A DNA stretch of 64,000 bases from Bacillus sp. UNC41MFS5 (GCF_000686805.1 NZ_JMLP01000005.1:458510-522509); one strand, 5' to 3'; shown: positions 1-10,043, counted from the stretch's first letter. Notes: a model not told the origin generated them from the sequence alone. Numbers and translations are program-made.

Positions 1-73
1 ATTTCCTTTTAAAAAATGATATTATGGATAAGTCGTATGAATGAAATGCTTAATTGTTTGGAGGGAAATAAAC

Positions 74-223
74 ATGCGCGTGAATATTACATTGGCTTGC
101 ACTGAGTGTGGAGATCGTAACTATATTTCAACAAAAAATAAACGTAATAATCCAGATCGTCTTGAGCTTAAGAAATATTGCCCAAGAGAAAAACGTACAA
201 CAGCACACCGTGAAACAAAATAA
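74..223 (+). CDS. rpmG: 50S ribosomal protein L33
   Basis: A 49-residue L33 of the large ribosomal subunit. It opens [17 protein letters not shown] and keeps the zinc-ribbon pairs: CTEC near the N-terminus and a single Cys (KKYCPRE) later, so one of the four usual zinc cysteines is not paired as CxxC. The ATG at 74 is preceded by GGAGGG at a normal distance; an upstream in-frame ATG at 41 has no ribosome site. It is followed at once by a strong terminator, and the order rpmG-yqgN matches B. subtilis. Identification is secure. Confidence 0.95.
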   Translation: MRVNITLACTECGDRNYISTKNKRNNPDRLELKKYCPREKRTTAHRETK

Positions 224-250
224 GCAGTAGGGCTTCCTGCTGCTTTTTTT
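224..250 (+). terminator. Terminator after rpmG
   Basis: An 8-bp stem (GCAGTAGG with CCTGCTGC, one G-T pair) with a 4-base loop, followed by seven T. It starts at the base after the rpmG stop codon. Confidence 0.9.
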
Positions 251-283
251 GTTGCCTAAAAATTAGAGGTGAGGTTTCCTGTG

Positions 284-850
284 ATGAATAATAAAGTGTC
301 TATTCGCAATGATATGAAAGAGAAACTTTCGAGTCTTACAAAACCTTTATACGAAGATTATTCAAATAAAATAGCGTCCAAACTTTATGAGGATCAAGAT
401 TGGAAACAAGCACAAGTGATAGGATTAACCATATCAAAAAAGCCAGAAGTTGATACATATCCAATTATTGAGAGAGCATGGGAATTAGGGAAACAAGTAG
501 TTGTCCCAAAATGTGACCCCAAGGAAAAGAAGATGACTTTTAGAACAATCACCGATTTTTCGCAACTCGAGACAGTATTTTATGGTTTACTAGAGCCAAT
601 TGAGGAAATAACCAATCCAATGAGGGCTGATAGGATTGATTTACTCATTGTTCCAGGTTTGGCCTATACACGAGAAGGTTACCGTTTGGGCTTTGGAGGA
701 GGTTATTATGATCGTTATTTACAAAAATACTCTGGTAAAACCCTCTCACTTGCCTTTGCCGAGCAGCTGGTGCCACAATTTCTTGTGGAGGATCATGATA
801 TTCCTGTTTCAAAAATTATTACAAACGTTGAGGTTATCAAGATAAGATGA
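284..850 (+). CDS. yqgN: 5-formyltetrahydrofolate cyclo-ligase
   Basis: Converts 5-formyl-THF to 5,10-methenyl-THF with ATP in folate one-carbon metabolism; cytosolic. The 188 residues fit the family length (about 190). The hallmark C-terminal nucleotide/substrate loop LGFGGGYYDRYL is present near residue 145, and basic residues lie near the N-terminus (RNDMKEKL). AGAGGTGAGG upstream supports ATG 284; GTG 281 is equally possible, whereas GTG 269 lies inside the ribosome site. The stop codon overlaps the next ATG (ATGA), so it is translationally coupled to the DUF92 gene. Confidence 0.93.
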   Translation: MNNKVSIRNDMKEKLSSLTKPLYEDYSNKIASKLYEDQDWKQAQVIGLTISKKPEVDTYPIIERAWELGKQVVVPKCDPKEKKMTFRTITDFSQLETVFYGLLEPIEEITNPMRADRIDLLIVPGLAYTREGYRLGFGGGYYDRYLQKYSGKTLSLAFAEQLVPQFLVEDHDIPVSKIITNVEVIKIR

Positions 851-1635
851 TTGAAACCATTATTATCTTCATTTTTATCCTTTTAGCAGCCGCTTCAGGT
901 TATCACTTTAAATCTTTGACCCAATCGGGTGCTTTTGCAGCAAGTATTGTTGGACTAGCGGTTTATTTAGGATTCGGTGTGAACGGTATTTGCCTGCTTG
1001 GTGCTTTTTATACTTCATCAAGTTTTTGGTCAAAATATAAGAGTAGTTCAAAGTACATAATAGAAGAAAAGTTGGCAAAAGGCGCTACAAGAGATTGGGG
1101 TCAAGTTGCTGCGAATGGAGGAGCTGCGGGACTTTTCAGTATCATTCATTATTTTAATCATGATATGATTTGGTTAATTGGCTTTTTAGTTTGTCTTGCA
1201 AGTGCAAATTCTGATACATGGGCTTCTGAAATTGGCAGTTTAAGTAAACAAGACCCCTTATACATACGCACCTTTAAACGAGTCGAAAAAGGGACATCTG
1301 GAGCGATTAGTTTTTTAGGAAGTGCGGCATCATTTGCAGGCTCTTTCCTCATTTCAATTATCGGATTTTGGCTTTTTGATTTAGATCTTTTTTTAACTTG
1401 TTTGGTATTTTTATTTGGTTATCTCGGGAATGTCATTGATACGTTGATTGGAGCCTATTACCAACAGGTATATGTATGTGGGCAATGTGGTATTGAAACT
1501 GAGAAGAAGAGTCATTGTCAGATGCAGACCACTAGAATAAAAGGGTGGGGCTTTGTAGATAATGATATGGTGAATTTTCTTTCAGGATTTATTGCTGCTT
1601 TGCTTGCAATCATAATCACGTACTTAAATAAGTAA
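847..1635 (+). CDS. DUF92 (TMEM19-like) integral membrane protein
   Basis: A 262-residue polytopic membrane protein of the DUF92/TIGR00297 family. Visible family features are KGATRDWGQVAANGG near residue 77 and SANSDTWASEIG near residue 118, the conserved Asp-rich loop, among about six hydrophobic segments. The family includes plant phytyl-phosphate kinase VTE6 and a predicted archaeal polyprenol-phosphate enzyme, so a kinase-like role on an isoprenoid phosphate is possible but unproven. It is coupled to yqgN by an ATGA overlap. A loop near residues 211-222 carries CGQC plus a third Cys. It is not part of the B. subtilis order at this point. Confidence 0.8.
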   Translation: MIETIIIFIFILLAAASGYHFKSLTQSGAFAASIVGLAVYLGFGVNGICLLGAFYTSSSFWSKYKSSSKYIIEEKLAKGATRDWGQVAANGGAAGLFSIIHYFNHDMIWLIGFLVCLASANSDTWASEIGSLSKQDPLYIRTFKRVEKGTSGAISFLGSAASFAGSFLISIIGFWLFDLDLFLTCLVFLFGYLGNVIDTLIGAYYQQVYVCGQCGIETEKKSHCQMQTTRIKGWGFVDNDMVNFLSGFIAALLAIIITYLNK

Positions 1636-1652
1636 CCCATCCTATCAACTGA

Positions 1653-2651
<999 letters not shown>

Positions 2652-2715
2652 TAAGAATTCAATCATTTTTATTGGATAATTTATTCTTCTTCATCACAAA
2701 ATAGAAGAAGGAGGG

Positions 2716-2916
2716 ATGATGATGTCTCGCATATTAACATCCATATTAATGATTGGTTCAATAGGGTATTTGGTTTATAAGTACAAATTCCGACTTATTA
2801 ATGTCCTTCTAGGATCTAGTTGGATGCGCAGAATTGCTGTAGGCTCAATCATGAGTTTCCCAGGTTTAAAGCAAAAAATGATGCAATCGATGTTTGGAAG
2901 ACCATCTGAATGGTGA
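2716..2916 (+). CDS. Small membrane protein, YqgO-like position
   Basis: A 66-residue basic protein with one N-terminal hydrophobic segment (ILTSILMIGSIGYLVY) and a Met- and Phe-rich tail ending MFGRPSEW. No known domain is recognised. It lies between yqgN/ldh and the rhomboid gene, where B. subtilis has the small gene yqgO, so it may be the positional equivalent; this is inference from order only. GAAGGAGGG precedes the start; ATG 2716, 2719 or 2722 could be used. The terminator stem begins inside its last codons. Confidence 0.65.
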   Translation: MMMSRILTSILMIGSIGYLVYKYKFRLINVLLGSSWMRRIAVGSIMSFPGLKQKMMQSMFGRPSEW

Positions 2917-2937
2917 AAACCACAGATGGTTTTTTTG
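2901..2937 (+). terminator. Terminator overlapping the end of the small YqgO-like gene
   Basis: An 8-bp perfect stem ACCATCTG/CAGATGGT with a 14-base loop, then seven T. The left arm encodes the last residues of the preceding gene. Confidence 0.8.
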
Positions 2938-3082
2938 TTTTAATTTATTAAGTTGGCTGCAAAAAATAATCAACTTGTTTGATTATTGTAACGAACGATT
3001 TCGTTTATAATGAAAGTTAAAGACGAATAAAATGAAAGCAGGTTTGCCTGAAGCTTATTCTTACATAGGAAGTTGGGGGGAA

Positions 3083-4645
3083 ATGAGTAATAGAGAAGGA
3101 TTCATTTTTTGGAATTTGGCCTATTCATTGATATCTGATCATGGTTATCGTATTATTCAATTATTTGAAAATCAAAAAGAATTATGGCTCGAAAAGCTCG
3201 AAAATAAAAAAGCACCTATCATTCGCATGCTGCATCACAATTTGGACTGGAGTAATGCCATGCAGCGGGATATTGAGTTTACTGCTGCCAATGGAGAAAA
3301 AGTCCGAAAACAAATTGGTCGTCATGAGTTGAAGGTCGTTAACATCTACGTCAGTCAATTTCCACCTGTTGATGAATACGAATTTCGTCTCGCAAAGCCT
3401 TTTGTTCATTCAGATGGAAATAAGACCATGGTTACCTCGGTCCTATTTGCGCAGGGACAATACGAGGAAGGTTTCAGACATTTATCCGAGAGGCTATCGC
3501 TTGATATTTCTTTTTCTATAAATGAAAACTATTCAGAAGAAGATGTTGAATTAATGAAGAAAGCAGCCTTAGATTATGCAATAAAAAAAGTAAAGACGGA
3601 ACGAGCGATTCTATTAAGTGGTAAACCATTCTTTACTTATGTATTTATCGCAATCCAGATTGCTGTTTTTTTCTGGCTTCAAGTTAATGGCGGGAGCACC
3701 AATACTTCCACTTTGATTAAATATGGAGCAAAAGTCAATCAATTGATTGTTGATGGGGAATGGTGGAGATTTATTACTCCGGTTTTTCTTCATATTGGTT
3801 TCGTCCATCTAGCGATGAATACATTAGCTTTATACTTTCTTGGTATAGAAGTAGAAAGAATTTATGGAAGCCTTCGCTTTTTAGTGATTTACTTATTTGC
3901 CGGAGTTACAGGCTTTATTGCTAGTTTTATCTTTAGTGCTAACTTATCAGCAGGGGCAAGTGGTGCAATTTTTGGCTGTTTTGGTGCGTTACTTTATTTC
4001 GGAGTTATTTACCCGAAATTATTTTTCCGAACAATGGGAGTAAATTTGCTTGTTGTGCTCGGAATAAATTTGATGATTGGGTTCTCTGCATCTGGAATAG
4101 ATAATGCTGGACATCTAGGTGGATTGGTTGGGGGATTCCTTGCCGCTGGTGTTGTCTACTTGCCTAAGAAGAAAAAAATACTGCTGCAAATGTTATTTTT
4201 AATTGCATCCGCAGCACTGTTGTGGGGTTCTCTATTATACGGTTATAGTGCATCTGGAAAATCTCATGATGAAAACTCCAGTTTGTTAATGGCACAGGAA
4301 TATATAAAACAAAACAATTATGATAAGGCATATAACGTATTAAAGGAATCTGAAAAAAATGCAGTGAATGTATCAGAGAAAACTTATTTTCTCTTGTCCT
4401 TCGTAGAAATTAAGAAGGAAATGCTCACAGAAGCCAAGACACATTTAGAAAAGGCAATAAAACTAGACCCAAGTTTTGATGAGGCTTTCTTTAATTTAGC
4501 GCTTATTAACCTGGAACAAAAAGAATTGGAAGAAGCTAAGGAAAATATACAGCAGGCTATGAAGCTTAATCCGAATCAACAGGATTATGCTGATTTACTA
4601 CAAGAGATTAATCGCCAACTCCAAACTTCCAATAATGGGGAGTAG
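3083..4645 (+). CDS. yqgP: Rhomboid intramembrane serine protease with TPR tail (GluP)
   Basis: A membrane rhomboid protease of 520 residues. It has an N-terminal soluble domain (1-170), a rhomboid core of about six to seven membrane segments (180-385) and C-terminal tetratricopeptide repeats (about 400-515). The catalytic dyad is visible: Ser293 in GASGAIFG and His344 in DNAGHLGGLVGG; the HIGFVHLAMN motif of loop/TM2 is also present. In B. subtilis GluP acts with FtsH in membrane-protein quality control, including MgtE. ATG 3083 fits the B. subtilis N-terminus and follows GGGGGG, although closely; ATG 3032 lacks a ribosome site. It precedes yqgQ and glcK as in B. subtilis. Confidence 0.92.
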   Translation: MSNREGFIFWNLAYSLISDHGYRIIQLFENQKELWLEKLENKKAPIIRMLHHNLDWSNAMQRDIEFTAANGEKVRKQIGRHELKVVNIYVSQFPPVDEYEFRLAKPFVHSDGNKTMVTSVLFAQGQYEEGFRHLSERLSLDISFSINENYSEEDVELMKKAALDYAIKKVKTERAILLSGKPFFTYVFIAIQIAVFFWLQVNGGSTNTSTLIKYGAKVNQLIVDGEWWRFITPVFLHIGFVHLAMNTLALYFLGIEVERIYGSLRFLVIYLFAGVTGFIASFIFSANLSAGASGAIFGCFGALLYFGVIYPKLFFRTMGVNLLVVLGINLMIGFSASGIDNAGHLGGLVGGFLAAGVVYLPKKKKILLQMLFLIASAALLWGSLLYGYSASGKSHDENSSLLMAQEYIKQNNYDKAYNVLKESEKNAVNVSEKTYFLLSFVEIKKEMLTEAKTHLEKAIKLDPSFDEAFFNLALINLEQKELEEAKENIQQAMKLNPNQQDYADLLQEINRQLQTSNNGE

Positions 4646-4759
4646 AATTGAAGTTTCTCTAAAACTAAGATTATATTTTCTTGAGGATAGATGCCGCGGT
4701 AGGTTATACTTTTTCTTGGATAATATTTTTTTCTCCATTAAATAACTAGGAGATATAGG

Positions 4760-4960
4760 ATGAAAACAATTTATGATATTCAACAATTTTTAAAGAGATT
4801 TGGAACAATAATTTATATTGGTGATCGGGTTGCTGACCTTGAATTAATGGAAATGGAATTAAAGGAACTATATCAATCACAACTAATAGAACCAAGAGAA
4901 TTCCAAACCGCATTATTAATTTTGAGGCATGAAATACAATTTCAAAAAGAAAAAAAATAA
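4760..4960 (+). CDS. yqgQ: YqgQ family protein (DUF910)
   Basis: A 66-residue, mostly helical, acidic/basic cytosolic protein with the family opening MKTIYDIQQFLKRFGT and the repeating LELMEMELKEL and HEIQFQKEKK pattern. Function unknown in the family. AGGAGATATAGG precedes ATG 4760. It is 14 bases from the glucokinase start, which is the conserved yqgQ-glcK pair, so the two are probably cotranscribed. Confidence 0.9.
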   Translation: MKTIYDIQQFLKRFGTIIYIGDRVADLELMEMELKELYQSQLIEPREFQTALLILRHEIQFQKEKK

Positions 4961-4974
4961 GATAGGTGATTTTA

Positions 4975-5946
4975 TTGTCGAAACAATGGATTGTCGGTGT
5001 TGACCTTGGTGGTACAACAACTAAACTAGCTTTTATAACAATGGATGGCGAGATCGTTCGTAAATGGGAAATTCCAACGGATAATACGAATGAAGGAAAA
5101 AACATAACCAATAATATCGCAATTGCAATTGATGAAAAACTAACGGAACTTGGTCAAACAAAAGATCATTTAATAGGAATTGGTATGGGGTCACCCGGTC
5201 CGGTTAACTATGAAAAGGGCATACTTTTAAATGTTGTAAACTTAGGCTGGCCAAATAACTATCCTTTAAAGAAAATTCTTGAGAACGCAACTTCACTCCC
5301 AGCTGCGATTGAGAATGACGCGAATTGTGCAGCGTTGGGTGAAATGTGGATGGGTGCAGGCAATGGTGCGAAGGATCTTGTTTGCGTTACCCTTGGAACA
5401 GGTGTCGGGGGAGGTGTTATTACTGGTGGAAAAGTTGTTCAAGGTATTAATGGTGCAGCTGGTGAAATCGGCCATATTACTGCCATTCCATTTGATGGAG
5501 CACAATGTAACTGTGGGAAAACGGGTTGTCTTGAAACCGTGGCTTCTGCAACAGGAATTGTACGCTTAGCCCGAATGGAACTTGCTAAGGGGATACAAAG
5601 TGAATTAACTGCAAAAATGACTGAGAATAACACGATTACTGCTAAAGACGTCTTTGATGCGGCACGCAATAATGATCGGTTGGCTCAGACCGTATTGAAT
5701 GAGGTTTCATTTCACTTAGGCTTTGCATTAGCTAGTATTGCCAATACACTTAATCCGGAAAAAATCGTTCTTGGAGGCGGTGTTTCTAAAGCAGGCGATA
5801 TTTTATTAAATCCAGTAAAAAGTAATTTTGAGAAGTTTGCTTTTTCAGCAGTTGGTGACTCAACAAAACTAGCATTGGCTACACTCGGAAATGATGCAGG
5901 TGTACTTGGTGCTGCATGGCTTATTAAAAGTAACTTGAATCAGTAG
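4975..5946 (+). CDS. glcK: ROK-family glucokinase
   Basis: Phosphorylates glucose to glucose-6-phosphate with ATP; cytosolic. The 323 residues contain the phosphate-binding DLGGTTTKLAF near the start, the catalytic region ENDANCAALGEMW, the GTGVGGGVI loop and the ROK zinc motif CNCGKTGCLE. TTG 4975 is the likely start, 5 to 8 bases after AGGTGA; GTG 4966 would lie within that ribosome site. It closes the yqgP-yqgQ-glcK group and is followed by a hairpin with a T run. Confidence 0.95.
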   Translation: MSKQWIVGVDLGGTTTKLAFITMDGEIVRKWEIPTDNTNEGKNITNNIAIAIDEKLTELGQTKDHLIGIGMGSPGPVNYEKGILLNVVNLGWPNNYPLKKILENATSLPAAIENDANCAALGEMWMGAGNGAKDLVCVTLGTGVGGGVITGGKVVQGINGAAGEIGHITAIPFDGAQCNCGKTGCLETVASATGIVRLARMELAKGIQSELTAKMTENNTITAKDVFDAARNNDRLAQTVLNEVSFHLGFALASIANTLNPEKIVLGGGVSKAGDILLNPVKSNFEKFAFSAVGDSTKLALATLGNDAGVLGAAWLIKSNLNQ

Positions 5947-5950
5947 AAAA

Positions 5951-5986
5951 TAAAGGGAATTCCGCAGTGGTGCGGTTTTTCCTTTA
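5951..5986 (+). terminator. Terminator after glcK
   Basis: A core hairpin CCGCA-GTGG-TGCGG followed by five T, nested in an outer TAAAGG/CCTTTA pairing. Confidence 0.75.
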
Positions 5987-6109
5987 TTACTTTACTTGTA
6001 ATAGACATGTATGGCTTTTTTTCTATTTTGAAAAATTTGTTATAATATTGAAACATTTTAGTTCAAAAAACGTACTTATTTTTGAGAGAGAATAAGAGAG
6101 GAGGAAGTA

Positions 6110-7255
6110 TTGATTAAATTGAGCAGGAGAAATAGTATAATTCCAAAGTTTCCGGTCCTCTATTTATTATTTTTGATTCTCATCTTAGGTGCATGCGCTC
6201 AAAACGAGCAAGTAAAACTAAAAGTTCCTGCTAAAAACGTAAAGCCTAAATCTCCGGTTACCACTGCTTCTGGAGATAAGTGGAAATTACCAATTTCTAT
6301 CCCTGAAGGTGAATTTTCCAAACTTGCCGGCTGGCTTTCTGAGAAACAAGTCCTCTATATTACGAATCTAGAACAATCTTCAAGTATATACCGCTACGAT
6401 CTCTTTGCAGGTAACAGTGAATTAATTTATAAAAGTGAATATCCCATCATCAATGTACAAATTAGTCCTTCCCGAAAAAATATTCTTATCCATACTTCGC
6501 AATCAGCAGCCGAAGGATTAGTTACAATAATTAATACAAAAGGAAGAGTAATCCTTCAAAAGGATTTTCCATCCTATGAATTAGCATTTGAATGGAATCC
6601 GTATAATGATTCTCAGGTCTTAGTAACAAAATTTGCTGAGGATTGGAGTTTTCAAGTGTTATTACTGGACTTGGAACAATCAACCACAACCGAACTTGAT
6701 GTGCCTCAGCCTTTTATGAAGTGGATAGCTAGAAATCAGATAGCTTGGATTAATTGGAATGAAGATCAGCCATCCTTATTTGCACCACTTAATGCTAGAA
6801 ATTTAGAAACTGGGATTGAGAAGAAGTTGTTTTCTTCAGTTATTCATTTTTCTGCGTTTCCTGACTTAACCATGACAATCACCATAAATGAACAAAACCA
6901 ATCCATGTCCAGTTATTCATTTTATGATAAAGAACTACGTAAACTATCTACTTTTTCAATGCCGCAGTTAACAAAGTATTCAGATTGGTTAGTTCCTTTT
7001 TATGGCTATAATGAAGAAAAAAGCCAATTTACTACCCTAAGACCCCTATCAGGTGGAGAATCAGATGCTTATTCAGAGGGTTTCCAACTTGTAAATTATA
7101 ATCTTAAGAATGGCCGCAGCGATCTAATAATGGAAGGATTAGAAAATGAGCCATTGATACTGTCACCTTCAGGTGAGGCTGTTTTGTATGGGAATCGGTT
7201 TGAAAAAATTATTGACCTTAATAATAAGAAAATATATGACTTGATAAGAGAATGA
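6110..7255 (+). CDS. yqgU: YqgU-like lipoprotein
   Basis: A 381-residue predicted lipoprotein: basic N-terminus, hydrophobic segment and the lipobox LILGAC with the lipidated Cys at residue 29. The mature part is rich in beta-strand patterns (YRYDLFAGN, LLLDLEQ, YSFYDKE), which suggests a beta-propeller-like extracellular fold; that is inference. Start TTG 6110 follows GAGAGGAGG. Position between glcK and the yqgV gene matches B. subtilis yqgU, whose function is unknown. Confidence 0.85.
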   Translation: MIKLSRRNSIIPKFPVLYLLFLILILGACAQNEQVKLKVPAKNVKPKSPVTTASGDKWKLPISIPEGEFSKLAGWLSEKQVLYITNLEQSSSIYRYDLFAGNSELIYKSEYPIINVQISPSRKNILIHTSQSAAEGLVTIINTKGRVILQKDFPSYELAFEWNPYNDSQVLVTKFAEDWSFQVLLLDLEQSTTTELDVPQPFMKWIARNQIAWINWNEDQPSLFAPLNARNLETGIEKKLFSSVIHFSAFPDLTMTITINEQNQSMSSYSFYDKELRKLSTFSMPQLTKYSDWLVPFYGYNEEKSQFTTLRPLSGGESDAYSEGFQLVNYNLKNGRSDLIMEGLENEPLILSPSGEAVLYGNRFEKIIDLNNKKIYDLIRE

Positions 7256-7346
7256 CACTAGTATGGACAGCGTCATTTTTTTATTTTAGCTTCTGTTATG
7301 ATAAAATCACGTTGAATCAAAAACTTAAAGAGGCAGGTATTCAGTC

Positions 7347-7664
7347 ATGGCTATTGTAGATGTAACTGTTATTCCAATTGGAACAGAAACTCCTAGTGTT
7401 AGTAAATATGTAGCAAGTGTTCAAAAGGTTTTGAGAAAATATCAAGAGGAAGGGAAAATACGTTTTCAATTAACACCCATGAATACCATTATCGAAGGTG
7501 AACTTTCCATCCTATTTGAAGTTATTCAAGAAATGCACGAGGTACCCTTCTCTGAAGGAATCCAGCGGGTGGCTACAACGATTCGTATTGATGACAGAAG
7601 AGATGTCAAGCGAAGTATGGAATATAAAGTAGACCGGGTTACTAGCCTTTTAAATGAGGTCTAA
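7347..7664 (+). CDS. yqgV: Thiamine-binding/MTH1187 (DUF77) family protein
   Basis: A 105-residue small ferredoxin-like protein of the MTH1187/YkoF-type family, recognisable by DVTVIPIGTETPSVSKYV at the start, the middle FQLTPMNTIIEGE and the C-terminal TTIRIDDRRD. Family members bind thiamine-like or other small ligands; the exact ligand here cannot be read from sequence. ATG 7347 has a modest AAAGAGG upstream. It is followed by a two-way terminator shared with yqgW on the other strand. Confidence 0.88.
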   Translation: MAIVDVTVIPIGTETPSVSKYVASVQKVLRKYQEEGKIRFQLTPMNTIIEGELSILFEVIQEMHEVPFSEGIQRVATTIRIDDRRDVKRSMEYKVDRVTSLLNEV

Positions 7665-7725
7665 ACGCAAAGGGATTACAAAGAAGTTATATGTGAGTTG
7701 TGGACAATTTCACTCCATGTAAAAT

Positions 7726-7754
7726 AAAAAGACTGCCGTTTGGCAGTCTTTTAA
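7726..7754. terminator. Bidirectional terminator between yqgV and yqgW
   Basis: A perfect stem AAAAAGACTGCC/GGCAGTCTTTT with loop GTTT. A and T runs on both sides let it serve converging genes. Confidence 0.85.
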
Positions 7755-7759
7755 AATTC

Positions 7760-7936
7760 TTAGTGAGTTCCTGTTGGAAATCCAGAATTAATGATGGTCA
7801 TAACTGTAAACCAGCCGAAAACCACAAATGAAGCTACACCCCAAAATGCAGCTAAGAAATTTTTTTTCTTTAGTGCTGAAAATCCACCGTAAGCCGCAAG
7901 GATTGTTACGATAGCAAAGATAATTACTAAACCCAT
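7760..7936 (-). CDS. yqgW: DUF2759 small membrane protein YqgW
   Basis: A 58-residue protein starting MGLVIIFAIVTILAAYGG with two hydrophobic helices separated by a basic KKKNF loop and ending in a short polar tail (GFPTGTH). Function unknown. ATG 7936 is chosen because AAGGGGGA precedes it; a longer frame starting at 7981 has no ribosome site. The position facing yqgV is as in B. subtilis. Confidence 0.82.
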   Translation of the reverse strand: MGLVIIFAIVTILAAYGGFSALKKKNFLAAFWGVASFVVFGWFTVMTIINSGFPTGTH

Positions 7937-8150
7937 GAAAAATCCCCCTTTTATTATTATAAGCAGGCATACATCAAACAAATTAAAGAAAATTATGTAC
8001 CTATATTATTTACATTCGATTCTTATTTTATATTTTTTTCTTTCGTTTGTCGAGAGCAAAAAAGAACTCGAGTGAATTTGTATTCTTTCTCTCTGCTTAA
8101 TACTTAGTGTAAAATAATGATATCGCAAATTCAATTGGAGGTACGAAAAT

Positions 8151-8786
8151 ATGAAATGGCAACAAATTCCATTGGGGGCACTTCAAACTAACTGTTACAT
8201 CGTAGAAAATTCCGACCGATCATGTTTAATTTTTGATCCCGGCAGTGAAGGGAAAAAGCTCATTCATTTGTTGAATAATAGAAAACTGAAACCACTTGCC
8301 ATTATTCTAACTCATGCACATTTTGATCATATCGGAGGTGTCGATGAAGTAAGGGACTTTTATAAAATTCCAGTATATCTTCACAAAAAGGAAGAAAACT
8401 GGCTTGGTGACCCTGCACGAAATGGTTCACAATTTTTTATGATTCAGGATTCAATAAGAGTCAATCCGGCTGATCAGATTATTAAAAATGAAGGCGTTAT
8501 GAAAATAGGTGAATTTGAATTTAGCATTTTTCATACCCCTGGTCATTCACCAGGAAGTATCTCTTGTTATTTTGAAGAGCAAGGATTTGTTATCTCTGGA
8601 GATGCCCTTTTTCAGGGCAGTATTGGCCGTACAGACCTAACGGAAGGGAACGCATCACAGTTATTAAAAAGTATACACGATAAGCTGCTTGTATTACCTG
8701 AGGAAACGTTTGTATTATCTGGTCATGGACCTGTGACAACTATTGGTGAGGAAATGGACAGTAATCCGTTTTTGAATGGATTTTAG
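8151..8786 (+). CDS. yqgX: Metallo-beta-lactamase-fold hydrolase YqgX
   Basis: A 211-residue MBL-fold hydrolase of the glyoxalase II type. Metal ligands are visible: H55-x-H57-x-D59-H60 (THAHFDHIGG), HTPGHSPGS, the bridging Asp in SGDALFQGSIGR and the last His in LSGHGP. Family members hydrolyse thioesters; in bacilli a bacillithiol-linked substrate is plausible but unproven. GGAGGT precedes ATG 8151. Single-gene unit with its own terminator. Confidence 0.9.
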   Translation: MKWQQIPLGALQTNCYIVENSDRSCLIFDPGSEGKKLIHLLNNRKLKPLAIILTHAHFDHIGGVDEVRDFYKIPVYLHKKEENWLGDPARNGSQFFMIQDSIRVNPADQIIKNEGVMKIGEFEFSIFHTPGHSPGSISCYFEEQGFVISGDALFQGSIGRTDLTEGNASQLLKSIHDKLLVLPEETFVLSGHGPVTTIGEEMDSNPFLNGF

Positions 8787-8806
8787 CAACTAGGGGAGAC
8801 AATTTA

Positions 8807-8840
8807 GAAAAACCCTTCTCCGAAATGAGAAGGGTTTTTC
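8807..8840 (+). terminator. Terminator after yqgX
   Basis: A 14-bp perfect stem GAAAAACCCTTCTC/GAGAAGGGTTTTTC with a 6-base loop (CGAAAT); the T run is within the right arm. Confidence 0.9.
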
Positions 8841-8949
8841 TGGGGGATATTCTATTCTAATATGGGAGGGGATAAAGTTTAAGCTACTAACCTTACAATA
8901 TTATAAAGTTTTCACTGTGTCAATAGTGTTTATTTGAAAAGGAGCATAT

Positions 8950-10041
8950 ATGAACACATTTTTTAGAACATTATTTTCAACTTCTCCCAATGAGTTAATC
9001 ACCTATGAAAAATACATTGGTTCAGCATTGTATCATCCTGAATTTGGCTATTATATGAAGGATAAACCAAAAATTGGGCGGCAAGGTGATTTCATAACAA
9101 CAAGTAATATTTCTGATATATATGGAAGATTGATGGCAACATGGTTTTCTCAAGTATGTAAGAGGGCACAACTTGACCCTGTATTTTGTGAAATAGGTGC
9201 TGGAAATGGACGTTTCGCCAAAGCGTTTTTACAGGAATGGAAAGAAAGGATTCAAACCCCTTTAACATATATTATTGTTGAAAGCAGCCCTTTTCATCGG
9301 AAACTGCAACGGGAACTGTTAATGGCCGATTTTCCAATTGTCCAAGTGGAGAACATTAACGAAGTTACCGCATTTGAAGGAATGATTTTTTCTAACGAAC
9401 TCTTTGATGCATTACCAGTTCATGTCATTGAAAAAGAAAAGGATGAACTTCATGAAGTTATGATAGGAATTCGAAATAATAAACTGTATGAACAAAAGGT
9501 ACCTTTAACCAATTCAGATATCAAATTGTTTTTAAAGGAAAGCCAGATTGAATTAAAGGAAAAGCAGCGGTTGGAGGTCCCGTTAGCCATGGTGGAGATG
9601 ATAAAGGAAATCTCCCGTGCATTGTTAAAAGGGATTGTAGTAACAGCTGATTATGGTTATACAAATGAGGAGTGGATGGACCCTAGAAGGGTAAAGGGGA
9701 GTTTAAGAGGTTATTATCAGCACCAGATGATTGATGACATCTTGCAAAACCCTGGTGAAATGGATATCACAACTCATATCCATTTTGATTATCTTATTCG
9801 AAAAGGTGAACAGGAAAACTTAGAAATTATTTCAAAGCTAAGGCAGGATGAGTTTTTATTACAGGCAGGTATTCTGAAAGAATTAGCAAACCATTATGAT
9901 CCCAATCCCTTTTCAGAGGTAAGTAAACGGAATCGAGCGATTCGCAGTTTAATTATGCCCTCAGGGATTAGTTCCTACTTTCATGTAGTTATCCAGCAAA
10001 AAGGGCTTAAATTAAAATTGAGTGATATCTTCATCGAATAA
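8950..10041 (+). CDS. MidA/NDUFAF7-family SAM-dependent methyltransferase
   Basis: A 363-residue class I methyltransferase of the DUF185/MidA family. The SAM-binding glycine motif CEIGAGNGRFAKAF lies near residue 74 and the family signature SNELFDALPVHV near residue 150; the N-terminal segment TYEKYIGSALYHPEFGYYM is also typical. The mitochondrial relative methylates an Arg of complex I subunit NDUFS2; the bacterial substrate is unknown. GGAGC precedes ATG 8950. It sits between yqgX and yqgY, where B. subtilis has no such gene. Confidence 0.88.
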   Translation: MNTFFRTLFSTSPNELITYEKYIGSALYHPEFGYYMKDKPKIGRQGDFITTSNISDIYGRLMATWFSQVCKRAQLDPVFCEIGAGNGRFAKAFLQEWKERIQTPLTYIIVESSPFHRKLQRELLMADFPIVQVENINEVTAFEGMIFSNELFDALPVHVIEKEKDELHEVMIGIRNNKLYEQKVPLTNSDIKLFLKESQIELKEKQRLEVPLAMVEMIKEISRALLKGIVVTADYGYTNEEWMDPRRVKGSLRGYYQHQMIDDILQNPGEMDITTHIHFDYLIRKGEQENLEIISKLRQDEFLLQAGILKELANHYDPNPFSEVSKRNRAIRSLIMPSGISSYFHVVIQQKGLKLKLSDIFIE

Positions 10042-10043
10042 AG

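Noticed and set aside
2990..3005. LexA box before the gluP gene
   Set aside because: The dyad resembles CGAAC-N4-GTTCG only in its left half, so LexA control is not supported.
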